Shown here: positions 1 to 6,462 of the stretch, piece by piece
Layout of the letters: each line of letters begins with the position of its first letter
Position numbering within the stretch: position 1 is the stretch's first letter
Assembly (NCBI GenBank): GCA_937885645.1
Contig: CALABJ010000020.1
Span: 1-64,000 of the forward strand
Reading direction: 5' to 3'
DNA from: RGIG4097 sp937885645
GTDB lineage: Bacteria > Bacillota > Clostridia > Christensenellales > CAG-917
DNA: 64,000 nucleotides
Program-made: the position numbers and the translations under genes
Notes under the pieces: model-generated
Told to the model about the DNA's origin: nothing
What the model saw: the letters and a program-made list of their open reading frames with translations, nothing else
Database searches by the model: none

Positions 1-134
1 TAAATAAAGAAAAGAAGAAGGGGTTTGCATGTGTAAGCATGCGTACGACAATGCCGACAAAATATTATCACGAGTTGGCAAGTCTTATAGGACCGCACAA
101 GTGTGAGAACATTGATTCATTAGCAATTCGTTAA
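1..134 (+). CDS. Possible C-terminal end of a gene running in from the left edge
   Basis: A reading frame is open from base 3 to a TAA at 132-134, about 43 codons. It begins with a lysine-rich stretch and ends with a mixed polar and hydrophobic sequence that has a plausible protein composition. No family is recognisable from so short a tail. It could equally be a chance open frame, because the ends of a frame this short carry little evidence. The sequence to the left of the window would decide. Confidence 0.3.
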   Translation, partial: NKEKKKGFACVSMRTTMPTKYYHELASLIGPHKCENIDSLAIR

Positions 135-135
135 A

Positions 136-232
136 CAAAAAAACCACAACTGCGAACGGAGTGAGCAATATCACTTGCCAAAGGCAAATATAACTTTGCA
201 AAGCAAAATATAACTGCGAAGCAATATAACTA
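136..232. repeat. Short tandem-hairpin array
   Basis: Small inverted repeats with different arms (ttgcc/ggcaa, tttgc/gcaaa, gcgaagc) are separated by a repeated 7-mer, atatcac or atataac, four times. The arms change from unit to unit while the linker is kept. It lies just before the bidirectional terminator of the sulfatase-maturase operon. The function is unknown; a similar array with a different linker lies at 12715-12880. Confidence 0.6.
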
Positions 233-260
233 AAAAAGCCACCTGCTCGGTGGCTTTTTT
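232..260. terminator. Bidirectional intrinsic terminator
   Basis: The stem agccacc/ggtggct has an A-run before it and a T-run after it, so it can stop transcription in both directions. It starts right at the stop codon of the radical-SAM maturase gene, which it serves on the minus strand. Confidence 0.85.
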
Positions 261-1390
261 CAGTGCATTCTTTTCAAATGGGGCAGTGCGTAGGGGAAGA
301 AGTTTTTGTACGCGGTGCACTTGTCAAGGTCTATACGCTCACGCTTGCAACCGTTTTTGCAAAGACGGTAGTAGTTGCATTCTTTGCACTTTTCTTCAAT
401 GCCCAGACTTTCCTCAATAAACTTGATTGCCTTGGGGCTACGTTCAAGTTTTGCAAAGTCGGTGTCAAGGATATTGCCGAGAGAATATTCGTCTGTGCAG
501 TAGAAGTCGCAGGGATAAACCTCTCCGTCTGCCTCAATCACGTATTGATGAGTGCAGTGTCCGTTCATACCACATTGCTCGGCACGTTGTGAGTGGGCAA
601 GGCGTACGAAGTTGTCGAAAAGACGGATTGAGGTGTATCTGCCGTCTATGTAGTCACGGGTGTAAAGAGAGAAGGCTTTTTTGAGGAAAATTTCGTAGTC
701 CTCTGCGTTGATGTGGAAATCCTCTGCGTTCATCATATTTTCCGCCTCGTCCCCGTTTTCATAGAAGGATTCGGGGGTGTCCGCCTTGGGCATGCCGAGG
801 GGTTTAAGACAGGGTATGAATTGCAGGTGCTTGAACTTGTTCTTTCTAAAGAAAGAATACACTCTGCTTATGTTGTCCACAACAGGTTTTGTGATGACGG
901 TGAGGATGTTGAAATCCACCTTTTTTGCTTGGAGCATTTTTGCAGCAGAGTACACTCTGTCAAAAGTGTCTTCACCCTTTGCGTCTATGCGAAGAACGTT
1001 GGTGACAGCATCTCCGTCAAGGGATAGCCCCACAAGATAGCGGTTTTTAAGGAAAATGTCGCACCACTCCTCATCAATCAAAGTGCCGTTGGTTTGCACT
1101 CCTACGTGGACTGCACTGCGCTTTGTGTTTAGGCGGGGGAGCATAGCGGCAAAACCCCTGAAAAAGTCCTTGCCTGCAAGGAGGGGTTCACCCCCTTGAA
1201 ATGAAATCATAACCATACTGCCGTCTGCAAACTCAAAGGCTTTTTTCAAAATGTCTTCAAGGGTAGTGAGAGTCATCATGCCGTGAGAAGGCATCTCTCT
1301 GCAGGATGCGAGATCGTGGTAGAAACAGTATTTGCATCTCAAATTACAATTTGAAGATGCAGGTTTGATCATCAGTGAGACGGGGGGCAT
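260..1390 (-). CDS. Anaerobic sulfatase-maturating enzyme (radical SAM/SPASM)
   Basis: 376 residues. It should oxidise the active-site cysteine of a sulfatase to formylglycine in the cytoplasm, using S-adenosylmethionine and iron-sulfur clusters. The radical SAM CxxxCxxC motif is at C15, C19 and C22, followed by the SAM-binding GGEP motif. The C-terminal half has the SPASM cysteine pattern (CGMNGHC, then YPCDFYC, then CKECNYYRLC and CKNGC) expected for two auxiliary clusters. Length and motifs fit the AnSME family. It starts 8 bases after the stop of the sulfatase gene, with agagg as ribosome-binding site, so the two form an enzyme-activator operon. The sulfatase carries the Cys-type motif, which makes the pairing convincing. 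Confidence 0.93.
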   Translation of the reverse strand: MPPVSLMIKPASSNCNLRCKYCFYHDLASCREMPSHGMMTLTTLEDILKKAFEFADGSMVMISFQGGEPLLAGKDFFRGFAAMLPRLNTKRSAVHVGVQTNGTLIDEEWCDIFLKNRYLVGLSLDGDAVTNVLRIDAKGEDTFDRVYSAAKMLQAKKVDFNILTVITKPVVDNISRVYSFFRKNKFKHLQFIPCLKPLGMPKADTPESFYENGDEAENMMNAEDFHINAEDYEIFLKKAFSLYTRDYIDGRYTSIRLFDNFVRLAHSQRAEQCGMNGHCTHQYVIEADGEVYPCDFYCTDEYSLGNILDTDFAKLERSPKAIKFIEESLGIEEKCKECNYYRLCKNGCKRERIDLDKCTAYKNFFPYALPHLKRMH

Positions 1391-1398
1391 AATTACCT

Positions 1399-3393
1399 CT
1401 AAATTTTTCCTCTGCGGTTGCCACTGAAATCCTTTCTTGCGGCGATGAGTTGAGCCTTCATCATTTCAGCAATTTCAGGGTTTTTCTTTGCAATGTTGTA
1501 TCCTTCTGCAGGGTCAACGTCCAAATTGAACAAATAGTTTTTGTAGAATTGGTCGATGAATGCGGAGTTTTCAGAGTGTACGTTGTCGTAGTACTTGAAG
1601 TCAAATGTGCCTGCAGGGGTGTCCACTGCCATTTGCAAGCCTTGAATCTTGCCTCGTTTCATATAGTACAACACGTCGTGGACACGGAAGTCACTGGGCA
1701 TATTGCCAGAAAGCACACTCTTCAAGGATACGCCGTCAATTATGCGGTCTGTGGGCAGTTCGTAGTCGTCACCCATGACGTAGTTGAGCACGGTGGGGAA
1801 GACGTCTTGAAGCATTGCGCTTGTTTGAATTTTCTTTGTTGTGCCGTAGCGGATGACGTTGCCATCGTAGTCGGTGATGGGGAAGGTGGTGTCGGCGACA
1901 GCAGTGCCTGCGCCCACTCCGCCGTTAGGGTAGCTCACCAGCATAGGCACTTTCATACCACCTTCAAAGGTGGTATTCTTTCTGCCACGGAGGTTGCCTG
2001 CAACGCCCTCTCTGCCGGGGCCGTTGTCTGAAGTGAAGATGATGAGGGTGTCGTCATAGACACCTTTTGCCTTCAAGTTGTCAAGGATTTCACCAAGACC
2101 TTTGTCAAATTCCTCTATGCAATCAATATATGTGTCGTCGGTTGTGTCACCCTTGCCGTTTCCGTTGTTGTCAGAGTAGATAGGATGATGAGGCCAAGGA
2201 GTTGTGTAGAACATGAAGAAGTTTTCATCGTTGTCAACTGCTTCGTTGATTTTTTCATTGACCTTTTCTGTGAGGAGAGCGTTTGTTTCGCTTTGGTCCT
2301 TGTTGTCTGCGTGAGAGCGGACTTGAGTGCCAACGCCGTCCACTTCTTCCACCCAGTCGTAGGGTGTCATATCGTTGACGTAATAACTGCCGTAGAAGTA
2401 GTCAAAACCTTGATTTGTGGGCAAATATTCGCCATAGTCACCAAGATTCCACTTGCCAACGCAGGAGGTTGCATATCCAAGTTCGTCAAGGGCTTCTGCA
2501 ATGGTGATTTCATCACCAAGTATGCCGTCCACATTGTGGAGGAATTGATAGGGGTTGAGGAAGTGTGTAGGCGAGAAGGTAGGTCCGTCCACCACCGTGG
2601 GGAAGATGACGTTGTCAATATATCCACGAGATGCATATCTGCCTGTCAATGCACTGAAGCGTGAAGGAGTGCAAACAGGTGCAGAGGCGTAGAAGTCTTC
2701 CATGAAGATTCCGCCGTCTGCAATAGAGTCAATGTTGGGGGTGTTGATGGTTGCTTCACCCTCTGCCATCATGCAGTATGCTGAGATGTCTGCATAAGCC
2801 ATGTCATCCATAAGGATGAAAAGCACGTTGGGTGCGTCATTTTCTGCCTTTGTAGGGTTCAGTGAATTGAGATAGTCGTCATGACCTTCCCAAAGACGGT
2901 CAACGGTGGGGTTGAGGCGGAGATTCATGAAGAGGAAATACACCATTGAGGTGGCTGCCATAAGTCCTGCGCACACTGCGGTGGCAATCTTCTTCTTTTT
3001 GCCTTCGATCTTGATGAATTTGATGAGGACTGCAAGGCCGATAGGCGCAATGGTCAGCACCAAGTTCCACCAAAGGCTCTTGCCAAAACTTTCCGCACTA
3101 TGTCCAAGATGGAAGAGGAACGTGCCTGCGATAAGCACCAAATATGCGCCCCAAAGGAAGATGGGCATTTTGTTCCACTTGATGACTGAAAGAAGGATGA
3201 GAAGAGCACTGACAGCGGCAAAAACCACTGCAACAAGGGGGAAGAAGTTCCATCCAGTTGCCCACATGACAATCATAAAGAGATATGCCACGGCGGCATA
3301 ACAGACGGTGAAGATTGTAAACTTTTTGGGCACAGTCTTCACGTTGTCCTTGTTTTCTACGGTTTCAATTGTGTTGTTGATTTCGTTTTCCAT
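1399..3393 (-). CDS. Membrane-anchored Cys-type sulfatase
   Basis: 664 residues. Residues 24-157 contain five predicted membrane helices, and the sulfatase domain (from about residue 188) would lie outside the cell. The signature CTPSR is at C241-R245, so the nucleophile is a cysteine to be converted to formylglycine by the downstream maturase. Metal-binding motifs include LMDDMAY near the domain start and SDNGPGREG later. The five-helix plus sulfatase-fold architecture recalls LtaS-type lipoteichoic acid synthases, but those use threonine. The C-terminal region resembles arylsulfatases. It is probably a surface enzyme removing sulfate from glycans; the substrate cannot be told. No strong ribosome-binding site precedes the ATG. 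Confidence 0.88.
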   Translation of the reverse strand: MENEINNTIETVENKDNVKTVPKKFTIFTVCYAAVAYLFMIVMWATGWNFFPLVAVVFAAVSALLILLSVIKWNKMPIFLWGAYLVLIAGTFLFHLGHSAESFGKSLWWNLVLTIAPIGLAVLIKFIKIEGKKKKIATAVCAGLMAATSMVYFLFMNLRLNPTVDRLWEGHDDYLNSLNPTKAENDAPNVLFILMDDMAYADISAYCMMAEGEATINTPNIDSIADGGIFMEDFYASAPVCTPSRFSALTGRYASRGYIDNVIFPTVVDGPTFSPTHFLNPYQFLHNVDGILGDEITIAEALDELGYATSCVGKWNLGDYGEYLPTNQGFDYFYGSYYVNDMTPYDWVEEVDGVGTQVRSHADNKDQSETNALLTEKVNEKINEAVDNDENFFMFYTTPWPHHPIYSDNNGNGKGDTTDDTYIDCIEEFDKGLGEILDNLKAKGVYDDTLIIFTSDNGPGREGVAGNLRGRKNTTFEGGMKVPMLVSYPNGGVGAGTAVADTTFPITDYDGNVIRYGTTKKIQTSAMLQDVFPTVLNYVMGDDYELPTDRIIDGVSLKSVLSGNMPSDFRVHDVLYYMKRGKIQGLQMAVDTPAGTFDFKYYDNVHSENSAFIDQFYKNYLFNLDVDPAEGYNIAKKNPEIAEMMKAQLIAARKDFSGNRRGKI

Positions 3394-3542
3394 ATGCGTA
3401 CCCGTAATATAGTCTATATATACTTATTCTAACATAACAAAAAAACAATTTCAAGATAGGATTTTTGTTTTGTGTTTGGGCTTGAAATATAAGACGGGAT
3501 AAAGAAAGGAAACGAAAGCGAGTGGATGATAGAAAAAAAAAG

Positions 3543-3569
3543 AAAATAGGACTCGTCGAGCCCTATTTT
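3543..3569 (-). terminator. Intrinsic terminator of the 47-residue zinc-ribbon gene
   Basis: The stem aaaatagg/cctatttt is extended by ctcg/cgag across an A/C mismatch. On the minus strand it is followed by a long T-run (the A-run at 3532-3542). It lies downstream of the small gene at 3626-3769. Confidence 0.75.
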
Positions 3570-3625
3570 ATTCCATCCGTGTCATCTGTTGAGAACATAG
3601 TAATCGTGAAGATGGGATGGAGAGG

Positions 3626-3769
3626 TCAGTCCTTGACAAATTCATTATTTGTGCATCGTGGACATTTGGGGAGAAGGTCGTAGTCGCCTACCGCCACTTG
3701 TTGATGGCAGTTGGTGCAGACGTAAATTCCTTGTCCGGGGGATTGTCCTGTTTTCACTGTGTCAAGCAT
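3626..3769 (-). CDS. Small zinc-ribbon protein, 47 residues
   Basis: An ATG at 3769 with a gaggtg ribosome-binding site opens a 47-codon frame. The product has two Cys-x2-Cys knuckles (CTNC and CPRC), an LPKCPRC block and an acidic C-terminus. The pattern GxYVCxxC...LPKCPxC resembles the small zinc-ribbon family of Bacillota proteins (PF07295-like). It has its own downstream terminator and is divergent from the GCAxxG-type gene. Its role is unknown; a metal-stabilised adaptor is possible. It is short, but the start site, cysteine spacing and terminator agree. Confidence 0.75.
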   Translation of the reverse strand: MLDTVKTGQSPGQGIYVCTNCHQQVAVGDYDLLPKCPRCTNNEFVKD

Positions 3770-3842
3770 ATTCACCTCGTGTTGTTATTGTGGGATATGA
3801 GGGACAAAATATGCAAAAATACCATTTCCAACATTTGGAAAC

Positions 3843-3870
3843 TTGACATTTTCCGTCATTTTGGTATCAT
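3843..3870 (+). promoter_or_regulatory. Sigma-A type promoter of the GCAxxG/yhbY operon
   Basis: TTGACA at 3843-3848, 16-base spacer, TATCAT at 3865-3870. It sits 22 bases upstream of the ATG at 3893, which has the ribosome-binding site aaggag. Confidence 0.75.
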
Positions 3871-3892
3871 ATCACCGATAAAAGGAGTGACT

Positions 3893-4321
3893 ATGGACAG
3901 AGTTCAAAAAGCAAAAGACCTTTTCAGCAGTGGCTACACTTGCTCACAAGCGGTTGTCCTTGCCTACGACGACGTACTGGCAGTGGACAGAGCAGTTCTA
4001 TCACAAGTGTCTGCCCCCTATGGCGGCGGAATGGGAAGACTCCGTGAAGTGTGCGGAGCAGTGTCAGGCGCAGTTATGGTCATATCCCTCCTCACCGGCC
4101 TTGACACCCTTGTCCCCGAAGAGAAAAAGGAACTTTATGCCCTTGAAAGACAGGTGGCAGAGCGTTTTAAGGAAAGGGCAGGCAGTTATATTTGCCGTGA
4201 CCTCATCGCAGTCCACCCCCACGGAGACACCCACAACTCCCACAAACCCGCTTGCAGAGAACTTGTTGGGTTGGCAGTGGAGATACTTGAAGAAATAAAG
4301 ATTACGGAGTATAGAAAATGA
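3893..4321 (+). CDS. C-GCAxxG-C-C family redox-type protein
   Basis: 142 residues from the ATG that follows aaggag; longer upstream starts would read through the promoter. Conserved cysteines are C17 (TCSQA), C54 in CGAVSG, C101 and C121. This is the arrangement that names the family, which is thought to be redox-active or metal-binding with unknown substrates. The glycine-rich GGGMGRL segment before C54 is also typical. The gene ends in an ATGA overlap with yhbY, so the two are translationally coupled. The functional assignment goes no further than the family. Confidence 0.85.
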   Translation: MDRVQKAKDLFSSGYTCSQAVVLAYDDVLAVDRAVLSQVSAPYGGGMGRLREVCGAVSGAVMVISLLTGLDTLVPEEKKELYALERQVAERFKERAGSYICRDLIAVHPHGDTHNSHKPACRELVGLAVEILEEIKITEYRK

Positions 4322-4608
4322 CAAGCAAACAAAGAGCAACTTTGCGCAGCATGGCACAAAGCATCCGCCCCATCTTCCACATCGGCAAAGGTGGAATCAA
4401 CGACAATATGATCAACGACATCGTGACCGCCCTTGACGCCCACGAACTTATCAAAATCGATGTCCTCCGCTCCTGCGAAAGCACCGCAAAGGAAATCATT
4501 GACGGTCTTGCAGCAGCAACCGGCGCAGAACCCATCCAAGCAATCGGTGGCAAAATCGTCCTCTACAAGCGTAGCACCCGTGACAACGTAAAGCACATTG
4601 AGTTTTAA
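4318..4608 (+). CDS. yhbY: YhbY-type ribosome-assembly RNA-binding protein
   Basis: 96 residues forming one CRS1-YhbY (CRM) domain. It contains the conserved hydrophobic HIGKGG loop (residues 21-26), as in YhbY, and a C-terminal IGGKIVLYKR strand. Family members bind the precursor of the large ribosomal subunit. It overlaps the previous stop by ATGA and the next start by TAATG, which implies coupled translation of three small genes. Confidence 0.92.
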   Translation: MTSKQRATLRSMAQSIRPIFHIGKGGINDNMINDIVTALDAHELIKIDVLRSCESTAKEIIDGLAAATGAEPIQAIGGKIVLYKRSTRDNVKHIEF

Positions 4609-4790
4609 TGAGAAGCGAAGACAAAACCAAACTGAATCCTATCAACGAGCCAAAGGCCCCGCCCAAAACCGAGGCAGAGAAGCACGCCCGTGAACAACTG
4701 AAAAGAGAGCGTGAACGCACTCAAAAGTTCAAGCGTGACTACTTTGACTACTACGACGACGTCAAAGTTGGCAGACGAGAAGACTGGTAA
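4608..4790 (+). CDS. Small charged protein of unknown function
   Basis: 60 residues, very rich in Lys, Arg, Glu and Asp, with a helix-prone middle (about residues 20-45) and an aromatic DYFDYYDD segment. There is no signal peptide or membrane segment. I do not recognise the family. It starts inside the yhbY stop (TAATG) and ends just before the terminator at 4790, so it is the last cistron of the operon. Its composition would suit a ribosome- or RNA-associated protein, but that is inference from the neighbour. Confidence 0.65.
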   Translation: MRSEDKTKLNPINEPKAPPKTEAEKHAREQLKRERERTQKFKRDYFDYYDDVKVGRREDW

Positions 4791-4820
4791 AAAAAGGCAC
4801 TCAAACGAGTGCTTTTTTTC
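4790..4820 (+). terminator. Intrinsic terminator
   Basis: The stem gcactc/gagtgc has an aaac loop and a seven-T tail. It belongs to a set of terminators in this window sharing the CACTC/GAGTG stem core. Confidence 0.9.
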
Positions 4821-4958
4821 ACGGATTGAATACTATGGAGTGTCGGCAAAAGAGGAGGAGCGCCGACTATGTTGAGATCGGATTGATTAAGGCCACCGCA
4901 TCATCATTTCGCACACCAAATGATTTGATGATGCAGAGCCAAATTTAATTTGCGATTA

Positions 4959-5504
4959 TTATTTGAAATATCTGTCGAGCAAGCCTTGGAAAGCCTTACC
5001 ATGTCTTGCTTCGTCACGTGCCATTTCGTGCACTGTGTCGTGGATTGCATCAAGGCCTTCTTCCTTGGCGCGCTTTGCAAGTTCAAATTTGCCGAGGGTT
5101 GCGCCGTTTTCTGCGTCAACACGGAGTTCGAGATTCTTCTTGGTTGAATCGGTGACGACTTCGCCGAGAAGTTCTGCAAATTTTGCTGCGTGTTCTGCTT
5201 CTTCAAGTGCTGCCTTTTCCCAGTAGAGACCGATTTCAGGATAACCTTCACGGTGTGCAACTCTGCTCATTGCGAGGTACATACCAACTTCGGTGCATTC
5301 GCCTTCAAAGTTTGCTTTGAGGCCCATGTAGATGTCTTCGGGAACGCCTTTTGCTACGCCAACGACGTGTTCTGCTGCCCATTGAAGTTTTCCTTCTTCT
5401 TGGAGGACGAACTTGCTTGCAGGTTGTTTGCAGAGGGGGCAAAATTCGGGGGGATTAGGTCCTTCGTGTACGTAACCACAGACTGTGCATTTCCATTTTT
5501 TCAT
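4959..5504 (-). CDS. Reverse rubrerythrin (rubredoxin domain first)
   Basis: 181 residues. The N-terminus is a rubredoxin-like iron site (C6, C9, C22, C25). A four-helix ferritin-like diiron domain follows, with ligand-type motifs EGECTE, EEAEH and EARH. Classical rubrerythrin has the rubredoxin domain at the C-terminus; this order matches the reverse rubrerythrins of anaerobic clostridia, which reduce hydrogen peroxide and oxygen with NADH-linked electrons. The start has ggag upstream. The PerR-like gene lies 97 bases upstream on the same strand, so read-through from its promoter is likely. Confidence 0.93.
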   Translation of the reverse strand: MKKWKCTVCGYVHEGPNPPEFCPLCKQPASKFVLQEEGKLQWAAEHVVGVAKGVPEDIYMGLKANFEGECTEVGMYLAMSRVAHREGYPEIGLYWEKAALEEAEHAAKFAELLGEVVTDSTKKNLELRVDAENGATLGKFELAKRAKEEGLDAIHDTVHEMARDEARHGKAFQGLLDRYFK

Positions 5505-5601
5505 AATAAATTCTCCTTATTGCTTATAGCTTTTATATTTTTATTTTTTATTGTATTTGGGTTTTATTTGTTTGTTTTGTGTTGATAAAGTGCTGTTTCG
5601 G

Positions 5602-5988
5602 TCAGCAGTTGCAGTTTGAGCATATACCCTTGAACACCACTTCTGCCTCAACAATCAGATTGCCGTTTGTTGACAATGCGTCCAACATTTCCTTTCCGAA
5701 TGTAGTGGCGATGTCCACCACTGATCCGCACTTTGAGCAATGGAAGTGAGCATGGGTGCAGGTGGTTTTGTCAAACCTGTCAGGAGCACCGGGCACGGCA
5801 ATCCTTCTCACTCTACCGCTGTCCACCAAGTCACCAAGCACTCTATACACTGTGCCAAGACTGACTGTGGGGAGCACGTCTTTCACTCTTTGGTAGATAG
5901 TCTCTGCCGTGGGGTGGTCGCAGGAAGACAGCACCACGTTTTCAATTGTGCTCTTTTGGATTGTGTTTCTTCTTACGACTTGTTCCAT
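5602..5988 (-). CDS. perR: Fur/PerR-family metal-dependent repressor
   Basis: 128 residues. There is an N-terminal winged helix (HPTAETIYQRV, then SLGTVYRVLGDL), and a metal-sensing C-terminal half with FDKTTCTHAHFHCSKCG and a terminal CSNCNC, giving two CxxC pairs for structural zinc. Position next to rubrerythrin favours a peroxide sensor (PerR) over an iron sensor (Fur), but sequence alone does not settle it. A strong promoter and a Fur-type box lie just upstream, so autoregulation is likely. Confidence 0.9.
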   Translation of the reverse strand: MEQVVRRNTIQKSTIENVVLSSCDHPTAETIYQRVKDVLPTVSLGTVYRVLGDLVDSGRVRRIAVPGAPDRFDKTTCTHAHFHCSKCGSVVDIATTFGKEMLDALSTNGNLIVEAEVVFKGICSNCNC

Positions 5989-6025
5989 ACTTTCCTTATT
6001 GATTTTTGTTGTTAATTTGATTGCT

Positions 6026-6046
6026 TATTGATAATGGTTATCGTTT
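6026..6046 (-). promoter_or_regulatory. Fur/PerR-type operator
   Basis: The core gataatggttatc (6030-6042) is a near-perfect inverted repeat of the Fur/PerR type. It lies just downstream of the -10 element, around and after the expected transcription start, where a bound repressor would block initiation. Confidence 0.65.
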
Positions 6047-6054
6047 ACAATAAC

Positions 6055-6083
6055 AATATACACTAGGATTGAAGTGTTGTCAA
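6055..6083 (-). promoter_or_regulatory. Promoter of perR (and probably rubrerythrin)
   Basis: On the minus strand TTGACA (6083-6078), a 17-base spacer and TATATT (6060-6055). All spacing is canonical. Confidence 0.8.
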
Positions 6084-6131
6084 CAAAAATTTTAAAATTT
6101 CTAAAAAATTTTTTTGCAAATTATAAAGCTG

Positions 6132-6382
6132 AGTGCGAACATGTCAAGAATATGTCCCCCTTCCTCATGTGTTTCCCCCATTTGCCATTCGGCAAAGCCC
6201 TGCGGGCAGGGACACACTCGGCGCGCGCACATTAAGCGGCGTCGCCTCATTATGCCACTCGTTGCGTTGGTGCAAAAAAATCACAGCGCACCCGCAACTT
6301 CGTACTCTCGTCTGGTGCTTGGCACTCGCTACGGTCGTCGCCGCTGCTCCTCCAATTCCGTCTTCGAAGGAGTGAGTGCTTA
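6132..6382 (+). repeat. Dispersed ~250-bp GC-rich repeat, copy A
   Basis: This is one of three copies in the window (others at 48505-48756 minus and 62511-62748 plus). Copies A and B share almost all bases over the central 200. It contains small hairpins such as tttgcc/ggcaaa and gccctgcgggcagggc. It is visibly richer in G and C than the flanking AT-rich DNA. It fills the gap between the perR promoter and the DUF2804-like gene terminator. Open frames inside it exist in several phases on both strands, and I do not consider them genes. Confidence 0.9.
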
Positions 6383-6412
6383 TATATGCGCGCGAGGTAC
6401 ACGCCAAGTGCT

Positions 6413-6443
6413 CAAAAAAAAGGCACTCGCTTGAGTGCCTTTT
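6413..6443. terminator. Bidirectional intrinsic terminator
   Basis: The stem aggcactc/gagtgcct has a gctt loop, with A-run and T-run on the two sides. It ends the DUF2804-like gene on the minus strand and any plus-strand transcript through repeat copy A. Confidence 0.88.
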
Positions 6444-6462
6444 GCTTTTGTCATAAAGTTGT

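Noticed and set aside
2185..2664. A 159-codon frame antisense to the sulfatase gene
   Set aside because: Same reason: no start signals and unnatural composition, while the opposite strand has clear sulfatase motifs.
6114..6434. Open frames of 60-130 codons inside the repeat copies at 6132, 48505 and 62511, some conserved between copies
   Set aside because: Similarity is equally high at all codon positions and across frames on both strands, no ribosome-binding sites precede them, and the ends are not conserved. Conservation belongs to the DNA repeat, not to a protein.
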